This document shows, piece by piece, positions 33,338-47,400 of a DNA stretch of 64,000 nt; position 1 is the first letter of the stretch; every line of letters starts with the position of its first letter. Location of the stretch: contig JAIVFJ010000265.1 in assembly GCA_025765615.1 (NCBI GenBank), forward strand, positions 20,190-84,189, in the 5' to 3' direction. The notes under the pieces were generated by a model. The model worked only from the letters and a program-made list of their open reading frames with translations. It was not told the origin of the DNA and made no database searches. Made by a program: the position numbers and the translations under genes. Source of the stretch: Zopfochytrium polystomum (Eukaryota; Chytridiomycota; Chytridiomycetes; Chytridiales; Chytridiaceae).

Positions 33338-35470
33338 ATGGAGGAGCAGTCGCACGACGACGACGCGACCACCGCCGCCGCCGCCGCTGCCGCCGTTGCT
33401 GCCACCGCCACCACTGAGCAGCACCCACCGCCGCCAAAGTCCGAGGCCGAGATCTTCGCCCGCCTCAAGGAGATCAGGGAGCTGCTCTTTGACCTGCGCC
33501 TGCCCGCATCCGCGTCGGCCGCCTCAGCCGCCTCCGCCGCCGCCACAAACTCCACCGTCAAGGCGCTCGCATCCCTCGCCGTCGCCACTTCCCCATCCAC
33601 TCCCGCTTCCGCAGCCCCCGCCGCATCCGCCAGCAAAGGCAAGCACAAGTCCAGGAAAAAGAATGCCCCAAACCTCGCAAAGCTGTGGCGCGAGGTGTCG
33701 GACCTCGTCAAGACCCTCACCGAGCTGCGCGCATCCTCCTCCTCCTCCTCCTCCTCCTCCACCGACAGCACGACCGGCAGCGGCGGCAGTAGGAGCAGCA
33801 GCACGGCGACGATCGCCGCGGAAGACTACTCGCCGTCCGCCTCCTCGATCGACCAAATCATTGACGACATCATCCCCATGTTTTTCCAGTCGTGGAGCCA
33901 CCACCACAAGGCCGTCGAGCAGCTCTACCCCATCTACGTCAGCCTAGCAAAGACAAAGCACGTACTCGAGCAGCTGCTGGAAAGCGGCTTGTACACCGAG
34001 ATCACGCTCAAGGAGGTCGAGGCCGGGATCGCCAAGCTGCACCGAAACGTGGACGAGCTGAGGAGGATTGCGCGCGAACGCGCCACAGCTTCGCCCATGA
34101 CGTCGACCGCGTCAGATCACAGCGCCGCCGGCGCTGCTGCAGGGGACGCCCCAAAGGCGTCCAAGGGCGACTTGGCGGCGGGGGCGCTGGCTTTTGGCCC
34201 TGGACTCGCGCTCGTGGAATCAAAGCTGCAAGCGTGCAGTTGAGGATTTTTTCTCTTCAATTTTTTTTTTTCTTTTTGAAGTCCTCTCTGCTTCTCCGTC
34301 GCGCCTCGCTGACCCCCATGTACCCATACTCACATACTCACTTTCCAGACAAGGACCTTGCCTCGCTCCGCGCCGCGCTGGCCGCGATCGACCCCGCGCT
34401 GCTCCCCTTGCACACGCGGCTGATTGAAATCAAGCACGAACTGGCGTCGCTCCTCGCGCGCCACTCGCCGCACGCGTTTTCGCTCGCCGAGGTGCAGATC
34501 CTGCAAGACGACCTGCGCGAGATCGATTCGATCCGGATCGACGGCAAGTTCCTGGGCAAGGACGACGGCGCGGTGCTTCCCGGCCAGGCGGCGGTGATTT
34601 GGCTGCTCGAGGCCTGCTACGACGACGTGCACGAGCTGCTGGCCCTGCGCGAGGCCATTGGCGGCGACAACCCGCTGCGACCCGTCTACGAGCGGCTCGT
34701 CCGCATCAAGGGCCGCCTCGAACGCGCGTACACCGTCGCAAAGTGGAACATGCGCATGGACGACCTCGTCCCGCTCCAGATCGAGCTCGGCGAAATCGAC
34801 AACCTCCGCGTCGACGGAAAGTTCCTCGCCCCCCCCCGCACCCGCCGCCGACAGCGAAGACCGCGACGGCGACCAAGCCCCACACTCCACCTCCGCCGTC
34901 ACCACAGCCACTACCACCGCCGCCGCCGCCGCCGCCGCATCCGCCGCCGCCGCCGTCCCCGAAGGCCAAGCGGTGCTCCACTTCCTCCTGCACAAGTGCT
35001 ACCGCATCGTGTACAAGCTGCAGATGGCGGCGGAGCCCGTCGCGGACGCGCTGATGCCGGTGTACGCGTCGCTCGCGACGCTGCAGCGGTGCCTGCTCGA
35101 GCTGAAAAAGTGGCGCGTCAGGCTCGCGCCGCGCGACCTGGCCATGTACCAGATGCGGCTGGCAAAGATTGACGACATGAGGGTCGACGGCCGGTTTTAC
35201 GGCGAGGAGAACGGCGGCGGCGGCGGCGGGGGAGGTGCGGCTGGCGCCGCGGGCGCGGGACAGCAGCAGGCGCAACAAGGCGAGGTGCCGGAGGGCCAAG
35301 GCGTGCTGCACGCCATGCTCGACGCGTGCTACGAGCTGCTGCGCGAGCTGCAGAGCGCGTCCGAGTCGGCGGACGACGAGGACGAGATTGACCTTGACGA
35401 CGACGACGACGACGGGGACTTTGACGACGACGGGTACGGGGACGAGGACGACCGGGAAGAGGACGACTGA
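33338..35470 (+). CDS. DUF2408 family protein, 673 aa after one frameshift correction
   Basis: Exon 1 33338-34238, intron with GTTGAG donor, exon 2 34349-35470. The DUF2408 pattern is seen as repeated helical blocks: 'VESKLQAC..DLASLRAALA', 'LREIDSIRIDGKFLG', 'IELGEIDNLRVDGKFL' and 'LAKIDDMRVDGRFYG', each preceded by a helix of about 35 residues. The repeated '(E/K)ID..R.DG(K/R)F' is characteristic. The N-terminal part is Ala/Ser-rich; the C-terminus is very acidic (poly-Asp). At 34829-34837 a run of nine C shifts the frame; removing one C gives continuous coding and a whole codon number (674). The family is fungal, with no established biochemical role. I regard the shift as a homopolymer error. 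Confidence 0.75.
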
Positions 35471-35917
35471 TTTGGATGTTGGATATTGGATATTGGTTAT
35501 TGGATCGGATTTGATTGTTCTTGTTGCGCCGCCGCCGCCGCCGCCGCACGACGCTTATTTTTTTTTTTGTTTGTCCTCTGTGCTCTCTGACGCCCTTTTT
35601 TCCTTTCTTTGTTCCTGATTACTCCATCTTTTTGTTCTTTTTTTCTCCCTCTTTTTCTTTTTTCTCTCTTGCTATTGCCCTTTTTCTCCTTCTCGAAGCC
35701 ACTCCCTTCCAAAAGCCTTTTCTTGTCATGGACTTTTCTATACGCTCGCGCCCACCCACCAACCAACCACCGAATAAACTTCCAGAAAAAAAAAACAAAA
35801 AAAAAAACGTTTCCTATATTTTTCGTGTGCTTTGATTCCCTTATTGCACGCTTCTTGGGTTACACCCCAACAGCTCGCTCGACAAACACCTTTTCGTCCT
35901 TCCAATCCCCGCTCTGC

Positions 35918-37354
35918 TCACGCAACAGCCTTGTACAGGTCCTGTGGAGCGAAGAAATGGGGAGTGGAGAGTCAGCACGCACTGACCATGCTCAGACAAA
36001 CAAAACAAAAAAAAAAAACCCCCCCAAAAAAAAGGGAAAAAAAAACAAACCTCGAGCATCTCCTTCTTCTTGTACTTTGCGTCCTCGACGACCTGCGCGG
36101 TCCAGTCGCCAGCGGCGTACTCAGCCGACAGCTCGACGAGGGTGGTTCCGTCGTGGGTGACGGGGCGCAGCGTGATGGTGTGCACGGCGCCCATCACCTT
36201 TGCGGGCGGGTTGGACGCGAAAATCTCGTACGACAACGACGTGTTGAGATCCGAAAGCTCCAGGATGCGGTGGTGCTCAACTGTTTTTTTTTTGTTTGGG
36301 CGGGGTGCGGTGTGTGCGTGCGTGCGTGCGTGTTGTGTGCGTGTTTTATTGTTGTTGTTGTTGTTGTTGTTATGTGGGAGTGAGTGAGTGAGTGGCCGAA
36401 AGGAGAGAGTGAAGGAGAGAGAGCGCCGACCCCTCCGCGGCACGAAAAACAAACAAGCAACACTCACCGGTACCGTCCTTGTACGTGATGGTGCGGACCG
36501 AGCCGACTGTTGTTTTGTGTTTTCGCAAGAAAGGAAAGCGCGAGAATTAATTTTCACACGTGCTGACGCGTTTGGTTGCGCGCGGGCAAATGTGGCGAAG
36601 CGAGCAAAAGGAAAACAAAAACAAAAAACAAAAAACGAAACAAAAACAGAGACAAAAACGCGTCGACAGAGAAGGTCACCTGCGTCGGGGGTGCCCTCAA
36701 CTTCGACAGACTTGACCGCGTGCCAGAACGTGAACTGGGCCTGTGGCAGGGGGGAAAGAAAAAAAAAGGAACAAAGGGAAAAGGAAAGGGGTGCGCCCAT
36801 CGTCCGGTTCGGTTTTTTGAGGGGAGGGGGAGAAGCAAGATTTCGCGGTTATATCAGGGACTGTCCACACCAACAACAACCCGCAAGAAGAAAGGAACGA
36901 CGACAGGCGACGGGGACAAGGAAGGGGGCGGCGGGGGGCGCACAGGGGAGGAGCAGAAGGAGTCTCATCATTGTCATCGCGCAAACGGGTGGATCTCTGG
37001 CGTTGTTCGCGCGCTTGGCTTTGCTTGCTTCACACGCAACTTGGCGGCCCACATTCAGTGTGCCCTACCCAATGCATCGCGACGCGCGCGCGGACGGAAG
37101 GTGATGGCGGGGGTGGTGGGAGGCAGGGTTGGGTAGGAGCCGCAGAGTGGTGGGAACGGATGGTGTGAAATGCGGCAAGGTGCACGGCGCCACATGGATG
37201 CAAGCAGAGCGAGCGGGCGGGGGCGGGGGAAAGAAAGAAGAGCACGCATCGCACACAAGCACGAGCAGCCAGCACTCACGGTTCTCAGCAGCTTCCAGAC
37301 GGCGTCAATGTTCTTTGGCAGCACTCGGCTCTCACGCACGCGCGACGACGACAT
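35918..37354 (-). CDS. SRPBCC/START-like (polyketide cyclase-type) protein, 142 aa, five exons
   Basis: Exons (minus): 37354-37280, 36740-36680, 36506-36468, 36280-36051, 35941-35918; 143 whole codons. The N-terminus 'SRVLPKNIDAVWKLL' fits the first strand and helix of the Bet v 1/START fold. 'VGSVRTITYKDGT' and 'HHRILELSDLNTSLSYEI' fit the strands that line the ligand cavity, and the long C-terminal helix begins near 'AEYAAGDWTAQVVEDAKYKKKEMLEDLYKAVA'-like sequence split over the last two exons. Such proteins bind hydrophobic ligands; plant relatives include lachrymatory-factor-synthase-like and PYR/PYL-like proteins. No ligand can be inferred here. The 39-nt and 24-nt exons are unusually small but the splice sites and phases agree. 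Confidence 0.75.
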
Positions 37355-38418
37355 ATTGCTGTTATTGAGTATACGACGACGCTGTGTTTCTTTCGGTTTG
37401 GGTCGGGTTTGGGGGGTGTGTGTGTGCGTTTCTTTTCTTTTTTTCTTTTCTTTTACACTTTTTGTGCAGAAATATTAATACTTCTTTTTTTTTTTCTCTT
37501 TGTTTCTTCTTCCAGTCCTTTCCTTTTCCTTCTTCAATCTCGATGCCTGTGCCTCCCAGGCACGACTCGCATAACAAACAGTAGGAAATATTGGCACGTG
37601 CGAGTATGTACCTCTTTCGAACAAAAGCGACGAGGGCAATAACATTATATTATATTATATTATACACATATGTTTGCGTGCAGCCGTGCAAAATTACAGG
37701 AGGTCAAGGCGGGTTGAATTGCTGCTTCCCTTCGGTCGTCCGCACGCCTGGGTAGGGAACCTGCGCCCCAAACTGACCCCCTATTTGGACAATCCTCGGC
37801 TGCACGCGTTGCAAAACAGATATGCTTTGATCTCCTCCGTAAAGTGTGAGGCCCCCCAACCAAGCTGAATCGCAGCGGCCACCCACCAAATGCTGGCTCG
37901 GTTGATGTGGGTGATTGGGGGCCACGTGGAACGGAGGTCGGGTGTGGTTTTTCTTTTTTTTTTTTTGCTTTCTGCCGGCCGGGCTCTTGGAGGACGGCCG
38001 GGCTCTTGGAGGACCGCCGGCCCCTTGGAGGAAGGAGTTGTGAACTGGGGGGGGGGGTATGGGATATGGAGAGAAGGAAGGAAACGAGAAGTGCGTTGCG
38101 CAATTGCGTTCTGGTTTCGTCCTCTTCGCCCTGAGCCAAAGTAAAAACGGACAAAGGGAAGAGAAAGGGAGCCTGAGCTAACCATCAATGAATCGGTAGA
38201 AGGGTAACCGATGGGTGAAAGTGCAGTGGGGACGATGTGTCGCGGTCTGGCTTGGCGACCTTGGATGATCCACCGTCTGGTTGCGATGGAGGACGATGAC
38301 AACGACTGGGAGGTATCGACCTTGTCACCAATCACAGTCTTTTTTTCGCCTTCATTTTATTGAAATCGGCGCAGCGAACGCAGCAAGCAGCATCAAACAT
38401 CGAGCAGGCACTGGAAAG
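37355..38418. other. Intergenic between divergent genes
   Basis: It serves as the shared 5' region of the minus-strand SRPBCC gene and the plus-strand NAA15 gene. It contains a (TATAT)n patch near 37647-37668 and three tandem copies of a ~19-bp unit (GGCCGGGCTCTTGGAGGAC) at about 37976-38035. No gene is seen. Confidence 0.5.
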
Positions 38419-41400
38419 ATGGCGGCAGGATCTGCAAAGGGGAGCGCCCCCGCGAAGAAGAGCCCCGATCTACCCTCCAAGGAACTCGCCATGTTGAAGA
38501 ACGTGATGGTACTGCCCGCCCGCCCACCCCATACTTGACCCGACGTGCCTCAGCTAGCTTTTGTTGTTGTTCTTTTCGCGTGTCGCCGCTCTACCGTCAT
38601 GCGCTCCCCACCCCGACATAGGGCTGCTGCGCGTCACTTGGCCTGACCTTCCGGCCTCCCACCCCCACACGATCACTTGAAAATAAACGACCCCCTCTTA
38701 TAATCCCGTCATTCCAAATCCCTTCGAATCGACCTTCCCCACCACTCTCTCGAACCCACCCGATTAGAAATTTCTTGAAAACAAGCAGTACAAGAAGGGC
38801 ATGAAGACCTGCGATCAGATCCTGCGCAAGGTTCCTGAACATGGAGGTGAGCGCCCTTCCGCTCCAGCGCTGTTTCTTGCGGGCCCTCAAAGACGACAGA
38901 CACGCCCACAGTCATTTCCTGCTAATTACGGAACATCCCTCCTGACCCCAAACGGCAGAAACGGTGTCGATGAAAGCCCTCTTCCTCTGCCACCTCGAGC
39001 GGCGCGCAGAATCCCACGAGCTTATCAACAAGGCGATTCGTCTCGAAATCTCGAACCCCGTCTGCTGGCACGTGTACGGACTCATTTACCGCGCCGAGAA
39101 GAACTACGAGCAGGCCGTGCGGTGTTACGCGCAGGCCATGCGTTTGGACAAGGACAATGCGCAGATTTACAGGGATCACGCGATGATGCAGATTCAGATT
39201 CGTAACTACGAGGCGTTTGTGGTGGGTTCAAACGCGTGTCTCGGAAAGCATTCCGAAAGCCAACATGGAGGGAGTGACTCACGATCGCACGCGTTTTTAT
39301 TTTCCCCTTCGCGAAACTCAGGACGCAAACATCAGTTTGATCTTGGTGCGGCCACAAGTCAAGCACTACTGGATAGGCCTGGCCGTCTCGTTCCAGCTCA
39401 TCGGAAACTACGACGCCGCCTTGACAACATTGCAGCACTACTACGACATGTTTATGGTAATGATACCATTGCTTCCGCTCGCTGCCGTCCTTCCTAAGCA
39501 GTAACTTTGTAGACATACGTCGAACCAAATGTTGCCTACGAGAACAGTGAAGTTCACTTGTACCGCGCCGCCTTGCTGGGTGAGGCCGGTAAGGACAAGG
39601 AAGCGTTGGAATACTTGGCCAAGTTTGAGTCCAAGATCCTTGACAAGAAAGGAATGAAAGAGCTGCGGGGTGAGTTCGGTCATCTTCGATTACGATCACT
39701 GTTAACCCTAACACGCGGGAAAAATCATTATTCTAGCGAAGCTTCTCAACTCGTCGGGCCAGACGAAACAGGCCGAAGCGGCGTACATGTCGCTGGTGAA
39801 GCTGAATCCTGACTGTTACGACTACATCAATCAGCTTCTCAAAGTCAAAGGCCTTGGTGACACAAGTGAGATAGGACTGGTGCTTGCGTCGGGGAGTTCA
39901 TCTAAAGGAACCTTGTTGTCAGATTTGAACGAGGAGGGCCTGAAGAAGGTTTTGGAGGTCTTTGAGGACCTTGCCGACCAGTTCAGCCGATCGAACGCTA
40001 TTCGCCGGATTCCCCTGAATTACGTGTCTGGTGGGGAGGCGACTGAATTTTTTCTTCTTCCGTGATCTGATTCCGTCGCACCAATCATCCTTTAAAAGGT
40101 GAAATGTTTACGCGTCGAGTTGACAACTACATGAAGCCCATGTTCCGCAAAGGAGTGCCGTCTCTCTTCGTGTCGCTCAAGTCTCTCTACTCTGATCCGG
40201 CCAAGCTCGCTGTGATAGAGTCGTTGGTCCATGGTTACGAGGCGTCGCTCAAAAAGTCCCAGACATTCGAGCCTATCGAAGCCGACGCGGAATCTGTCGA
40301 ATTGGAACCTCCGTCCGCGCTGTTGTGGGTCCTTTACTTCTTGGCGCAGCATTACGACTTTTGCGGGAACCAGGCCAAGGCTTTAACGTACATTGACGAA
40401 GCCATCGCCCACACGCCGACGCTGGTGGAGCTTCAAATGATCAAGGCCAAAATTCTAAAGGTACACGAGGATCGCATTTCGTTTTATCATGTTGATGGCT
40501 CTTGACTGACATGCCCCATCGCATTACGTCGAAAAATATCCTTTCCGCAGCACGTTGGCGACCCACAATCTGCGATGGAATGCATGGATGCAGCCCGAAA
40601 GTTAGATCTTCAGGATCGGTTCATCAACTCAAAGTGCACAAAGTACATGCTGAGGAACGACCAAGTCCAACAGGCAGAGAGCACAATAAGCCTTTTCTGC
40701 CGGGTAAGCTCACAGTTCAATTTTTCTAATGGTGTGCGGGTTTAGCTGGATTGAGTTTGACCTGCTGTTGTTGTGTTAAGAGCGATTCTCTTGACAAAAT
40801 GGGAGACCTAGTGGAGATGCAATGCGTCTGGTTCGCGTACGAAAGCGCCATGTCCCACATTCGCACGGGCAAATTCGGACCAGCTCTGAAACGGTTCCAT
40901 CAGATTGAAAAGGTGAGGACAAGAGTTCGCTCATCAGCACTTAGGAGCTAAAATCTTGGCGTCGGGGCGGGCAGCACTACGCGGACATGACCGACGACCA
41001 GTTCGACTTCCACAACTACAACATGCGTAAACTGACCATTCGAGCGTACCTCGATCTTTTGAAGCTGGAGGACAAGCTGCGTGCTCACCCGCTGTACTTT
41101 ACGTCTGCCGTCCAGGCGGTGAAACTGTACATCCGTCTCCTCGACAAGCCTGCAGACGATGAGCGGGAACGTGCTGCCGGCGGTGTGGGTAAGTACACAC
41201 TTTGAGCCTTGCCAATGCCCGATTTGGAACATACTAAATTGACTCTCCTAAACACCCAAAACAAACAGACGATCTCTCCGAGGCAGACCGGCGGAAGGCT
41301 CTTCGCAAGGCGCGCAAGGCAGAGCTGATGGCGCCGGGAAACAACGCGAACGGTACCGCTGCTGCGACGGCCCCTTCTGCCTCGGGACCGGGCTCGAACG

Positions 41401-41825
41401 CCAACAACAACAAGAAGAAGGTCGACGAAGACCCAGAGGGCCTCAAACTCTTGGATCCTGCGGTCTTGATGCAGGACTGCCTGAAATTTGTCAGACCCCT
41501 CGTCGAGTTGAGCCCGGAGCGGATTGAGTCGCAGGTTCTTGGCGCAGCGGTTTTCACGCGAAGAAGTGAGTTTTGATGTTTTGGGGGGGATTCAGCGCTC
41601 GCTCCCAATTCTGTGCCCTCTGACGCAACAATATGTTTCTTGCTTCCGTTTGGATACTTTATCAAGAAAACTACCTACAGGCGCTCAAGTGCTTGAAAAA
41701 GGCGTACAACATTGACCCGGAGAACCCGGAATTGCATGTCGTGGCCGTGCGGTTCCTGAGGGAAGGTTGGTGGCTCTCTATTTTTTTTTGTTTCACACAC
41801 AGTTGGGACTCTGATGCCCACACGT

Positions 41826-41859
<34 letters not shown>

Positions 41860-42526
41860 CCAACAAAAAGTGACCACGACGACGACGAGCACGAACGCGA
41901 CGGTGGCCGCTGTGCTTCTTGACGAGACAAAAGCGCTCTTTTCGGGGCAGCTGGACGCGGCGGCGTTCACCGAGGCGTACGCGGCGCGCCACTTGAAGTC
42001 GCTGCCGCACCAGGTCGCGGCGGCGGAGGCGGCGGTCTGGATCGCGGCGACGGGCGGGCCGGCGGACGTACCATCGGGCAAGACGAAGGCGGCGTTCTTG
42101 GAGGAGACGCGCAGCCGGCTGGCGAGGAACTGCGTCCTGAACGCCGTTCTCGCGGGGAAGGGCGCGTGGAAGGGCGTGTCGTTAGCGGTTAGTAAGAGCA
42201 AAGCGAGTGCGCCGCGCGCGCGTGGGGGATGCGAGTGGGGTCTTTATTGTTTTTCCCATTTTGCCCCTTTGTGAAAGTTTCGTTGAAAACCCCAAACAAT
42301 TTCGGCTTCCACCCCTTGCACTCAAACCCCCAAACTAACTCGTTTTTTCCCTCCCCTCGTAACCCACCGGGCCAATCAGACTGCGACGACGGCGTACGAG
42401 TACCTGTCGGCGGTGAGCAAGCTCGGGTCTGCGCAGGCCGATGTCGCAGAGAAGGAAAAGGCCGAGTTTGCGGCAAAGTGCCGTGAGGCGTTCCCGCTTG
42501 CGGCGGCGTTTGCGCCGGCGCGGTGA
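38419..42526 (+). CDS. NAA15: NatA auxiliary subunit NAA15 (NAT1), 912 aa, 14 exons
   Basis: Exons: 38419-38508, 38768-38846, 38959-39221, 39322-39456, 39513-39669, 39737-40030, 40099-40460, 40551-40703, 40781-40912, 40975-41188, 41269-41565, 41667-41765, 41871-42187, 42380-42526; 913 codons in total. NAA15 is the TPR scaffold that anchors the NAA10 acetyltransferase to the ribosome and shapes its active site for N-terminal acetylation. Hallmarks: '[17 protein letters not shown]' TPR start, '[17 protein letters not shown]', '[19 protein letters not shown]', '[16 protein letters not shown]', '[15 protein letters not shown]', and '[15 protein letters not shown]'. A basic linker ([19 protein letters not shown]) precedes the C-terminal part. 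Size is close to the family norm (about 870). The intron before exon 13 contains a pure A run of about 31. Confidence 0.93.
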
Positions 42527-42678
42527 GGATGGTGTGAGCAGGCCCCGCGTGGGTAAGAGGGGGTTTTTTTTGGTGATTGGACTGTTTTGCCTGTCTGAAA
42601 GGTGGGAGGAGGGGGAGGGTGAGGGAGGCCCCCAAGCAAAGAAAACCAGAATGAACGAAGGAAAAACGAGAGAGAGGC

Positions 42679-42751
<73 letters not shown>

Positions 42752-43038
42752 AAGAGAAGAGAAGAGAAGAGAAGAGAAGACCCGAAAGTGATGAAAGCCG
42801 TACGGTCGAAGAGTAGAGAAAACGAAAGGGTTACAGCCCTAACCAAGATTGGCGGAGGGTGTGTAAAGAAAGCTGTGCGAAAATGAAGCAAACAAAGCGT
42901 GGGGTATTATGTGAGAGGGGTGTGCAATATTGCTCTCTCTCCGGGGAGAAGGGGGGGGGGGGGGGGGGACGGGGATGGTATCATCGTGAAAGCAGCGGCA
43001 ATGGAATCTACTCTTCTTTCTCTCTCTTTCTCTCTCTT

Positions 43039-43096
<58 letters not shown>

Positions 43097-44020
43097 CCTG
43101 TTTGTGATGCGATGGTGACATGTACCAAAGTCGGTCCGTGCCCCATGCTTGGCACCGACGTATTTTTTTTTCTTTTTTTTTTTTCGTGTTCCCACACGCG
43201 TCCGCCCCGTCTGGACACTCAAAAATTAATTATTTCTTCCAAGGCCAGCGGAAACAAAAGACAAGGGTTGGGTGGGTGATATAAAAAGGACGAGGGCTGC
43301 GTGTGAGTTCAACTCCACCCTTTTTTTTCTTTCATTTCCCAGGCGTTTCCGCTCTCTTTTTCTTTTTGTCTCTCGCGGAAAAAGAGTGAAAAGGAAAAAG
43401 AGTAACAACACCCATCAGAAAATCAGAAAGAAAAAAGAAAAAAGAAAAGGGAGAAAAGAAGGTTCGTTTTCTTTCGATTCCACTGGCTGGCGGTGAGGCG
43501 TTTTGAGGGAAGGGGCGGCGTGGGGCCACCCAAGCCGCTTGCCAGCCTGCTTGCTTGCCCATGACGGTGGCCTCCGTGTTGTCTCCTCCTCGCCTATATA
43601 CCGCTCCTCCTCATCCCCCCTGGTCCTCCACATCTGCCCGCTGGCTGCTGCTGGCTCCCTGTCACACACACACACATGCACACTGCTCATCCACCCGCCT
43701 CCCTCGAGCAGCAAACCAACCAACCAACCACCACCCCCTTGTGTTTCGGATGTCGCCGAGGTCGCCTTCGTTCTAACGTGTTGTGTTTCTTCAACCTCTG
43801 CCCCCCTCCAAAATACACACCGCAGGTTGTGCCCGAAAGCCGAACCGTTCCCGCCCCCCCTCCAGCTCCGCTTGCGCTCCACCGTCGTCTCTACAGACGA
43901 TACGAAGCAAAACCTCTGGAGCCTGCTGCCAGCCAACGGCTCTATTTATTCTTTTTTTCTCCATTTAAAGCACTCTTCCTCTCACGGCGAAGTCGTCGAG
44001 GCTCTCGGGTGAGTGTGTGT

Positions 44021-44059
<39 letters not shown>

Positions 44060-44412
44060 GAGGGGCGGGGGGTTTGAACGAGACCCCAGGGGGCAAGCCC
44101 CAAGGCGGCGGTTTCGGACGATTCTTGGCGGACGAATTTCGGAGCGGAGATGAACTTCTATTGGAGACATGCCCCGCCCCACCCCACGCACCCCTCACGA
44201 CAATTCTGACCCATGCTCTCGCCCTCATTCGCCCAGCCTTGTACTGCCGCTTCTTTGTACGTTCTCCCTAGCGTTGCAGACGCATCCCTTCCCGGCCAAA
44301 AAAAAAACCCCCTCAAAACCCAAAAAAAAATCTTCCGCTTTTTTTGCACCGTCTCTTTTGCCTCTCTTTCCCTATTATTTAGGCATCGCTCTCTGTTTTT
44401 CATTGTATCATT
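42527..44412. other. Intergenic with four microsatellites
   Basis: (GA)n at about 42686-42747 is followed by (GAGAA)n to 42780. A G run lies at about 42951-42968, (CT)n at about 43039-43090, and (GT)n at about 44009-44057. TATA-like words occur at 43279 and 43591, but the distance to the next ATG (44413) would need a long leader or 5' intron; the pyrimidine-rich stretch at 44330-44400 is a likely proximal leader. No gene is supported. Confidence 0.6.
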
Positions 44413-47400
44413 ATGGAGTCGTTTCAAACGCGTCCGTCTCGGTCTCGCCGGCCCTCTCAAGTCGCAATGACAACGTTGCCGAAGCTCTCTGTATTCGGCG
44501 TTGTTTCTCTGTCCGCGCTCTCCGCCCTTCAAGCTCTGGCGTCGCCCGTGCAGGCCGTCGAATCCGTCTCGGCTTCGAATGTTCAGCCCGCTGGAAGCAT
44601 TCACCCGTTTTGCACGTCGGATCTCGGAGAGCATGGCGTCAACGTTGTTGGAGCAACCGCTGTGTCGCTCATGACAAAGGAGGGGAACAATGCCGCGTCG
44701 GTCCAGTGGACGACTTCGTACTTTGGCGGTCGCGTGTGCGGTTACGCCATGGCTGATATGTGCGTTATTGATGAGGAGAATTATAGGTTGAATCGTACAC
44801 GCGGAGCATGTGAGTAAAGAAAAATTGTGGGCGTGGAGCGATTGGGAACCAGGGCGATTCTGACCCTTTCTTTTTTTTTTGTTCAGACGACCTGTCTTAC
44901 GAGCCTCGCCCCACGGCGCATCACTGCTGCGCTGTCGACCAGGACTCGGCCATTATGGCTTGCTTTGGTGGAACCTCTGCAAGCTCAAAAATTTATCGGT
45001 TTTCGTTGACCGACTCTGTTTGGCTCAAACCCATTACTGCAACCTTGAAGGAGGAACTGGACTTTGGCCTGTTGCGCCGCGGGCACGCGTGCTCTGTCGT
45101 TGATCACACGCTGTACGTTTGGGGTGGAGTCGACCCGTCTGGTCGGGATGCGAAGGAGGTGTGTGCTGCGCTTATTCCCACATTTTTTAATTGTCGTGAC
45201 TTAACCGACTCTATTTCAGGTCTTGATTTTCATTGATTTGGAGAAACAGCGAACTTGGAAATCCTTGAACGCTCAGCAACCCGTCGATCGTCATGGCCAC
45301 TCTCTCGTTCGCGACGGCGACGATTTGATTGCGTTGTTTGGACAGCCGGGCTACATTGGCGTGCAGTCGGCGATGCTTCGATTCAACGTCGAAACTGGCA
45401 GTTTCATGAAGCTGGACACAGAGCCGCCATTACCCGATATCATGGACGGCGCGTCGTGTGCTCCCTACTACTCGAAACAATCCCGTTCGCTGACTGGTAT
45501 ATTCTGCGCTGGTGGCCGTACGAAGCGCCCGGGATCTTCTTGGAGTGATTTGGACCAGTACAAGCCGTTTGAAAACCTCCTGTTCGTTGACGTGGAAAAT
45601 CGCAAGTCGTACGACTTGGGGCCACTGCCCGCTTCCGAGAAGCAATGGGGGTTGACGCTCAGCATCCACCACACCAAAAAGGCCAATTTCGTCTCGATCC
45701 ACGGCGGACGGCGACTGCCGCACATCAACGACCCACGCGTTTCCACCGACGTGTACAACCTTCCATCTCTTGCGTGTGCTAAAAGCGGCAGTCCATTCCC
45801 GTCGGTTCTGTACTACCGTATTCCAGAGAAAGGTCCGCATACTGCTGGCGCATGGATGAGCCCAGCAGAAGTTGCTCGACTGGCCGACCTTCGCTCGTTC
45901 TCTGTTGCCGGCGAAATTTCCTCGAAAAAGGCTGGTGACACGGTGATGACTTTGACGTACGCCGCTTACGTGGTCGTCTTCGGCCTCGTTGTCGCATGGC
46001 TCATTTTGTACTGTTGCCAAAGGCCGACGACCAGACCAAACACTACGTCGCGCGACGAGCGTGAACCTCTGATGACCTCTTACGGCCCTTCATCGCTCCT
46101 GCCTGCGCTTGCTACTGGTATTTACGGGAAAGGAAACGCCAAAGACGGTAACGGGGGTGGTAGCGCGGGCGTATATTCGGAGCCCCGCGGATTCGATGAC
46201 AGCGTTGGTTCCACCGCGCCTGGCGGAAATTCTGGGAAAACAGGCGGGAACATGGTCAGCTACGGGACGTTGTCGGGTAGCACCCAATCGTTAGCTTCCT
46301 CGAGCACCTCCTTCAACTCGTCCAGCAGTATTATTATTTCGCTGACGAGGCGCACTGTCGACCCTGTCTCTGGTGATGTTGTTAATACGGTAAGCGACCC
46401 CACATTTCTTTCCACTTCAACGTCTTTGTTCACGACTGAGCGTTTTTACTTTTAAAACAGATCGAGTACACCCTGGAGATTCCAGGCTATGCACTCAATG
46501 GATGGTGGATCCGCATGATGAGCATGATTTCCACTCGTTCGTCGACTTTTGATGTTGTAACGTTCTTGATGGCGCTGGTTGACACGACAGATATGAGCCA
46601 CCGGTCCCTGCCTCGCATTTTTCGGGTGGCCGGTGTTTCGCTTCAACTCTCCGACATTGAAGCCTTCGATTCAAATCTGGTGAAAACGGACGGGGCGTCC
46701 ATCGGCCAGCTGCTGAGCTTTGTTCGTGAGGCTGTTCTGCTTGTTGGCGTAGATCTGGTCATTCAGCAGGTGATTCCTCTCTTCAACTACAACGCGCAGT
46801 CCAAGGCGATTGCATCTGCAATGTCGAAATCCAGCTCGTCGAATCTGAGCTCCGGTTCATACCCCGCTACAGCCAAAATTACGGCCGAGGAGCCGAACTA
46901 CGGCGTTGGCGCGACTGCCAATGTGCACTCCGCGGCTGCGGGCGGAATGAAGACTTGCGTCGAGGAGCAGACGGTGACGGGAACAAGTGGCATCACTATC
47001 ACGCTGACAAAGCAAACCCTGGATACTTCGACGCAAAAGGTTCTTGATGTCGTGAGTAAAGCAAAATCTTGTTGTGATCGTTTCTGAACGATTTATTTGC
47101 AGCAAGAGTACACTATCAACATCCCTGAAGCCGCATTGAACGGATGGTGGACCAAGATGATTTTAACTACGAAATCGCTGTCAAAAACCTTGAAGATTAA
47201 CTTATTTTTAACTGCGTTGGCCGAAGCGAACGAAGTGAACGACGTTACGCTGATGGACGCGTTCAAACAGGCTGGATGTGAGATTTCTGTGAACGAGCTG
47301 ACAACTATCAAATCGGAATCGGCAGCAATCGACATGAGCCTGCTGAAACTCCTGGACTTTGTTCGAGAAACTGTCATTCTTGTTGGTCCAGAGCTCACGG

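Noticed and set aside
33524..35549. Several long antisense frames across the DUF2408 gene
   Set aside because: GC-rich coding DNA keeps opposite frames open; the plus-strand frame carries the repeated DG(K/R)F motifs.
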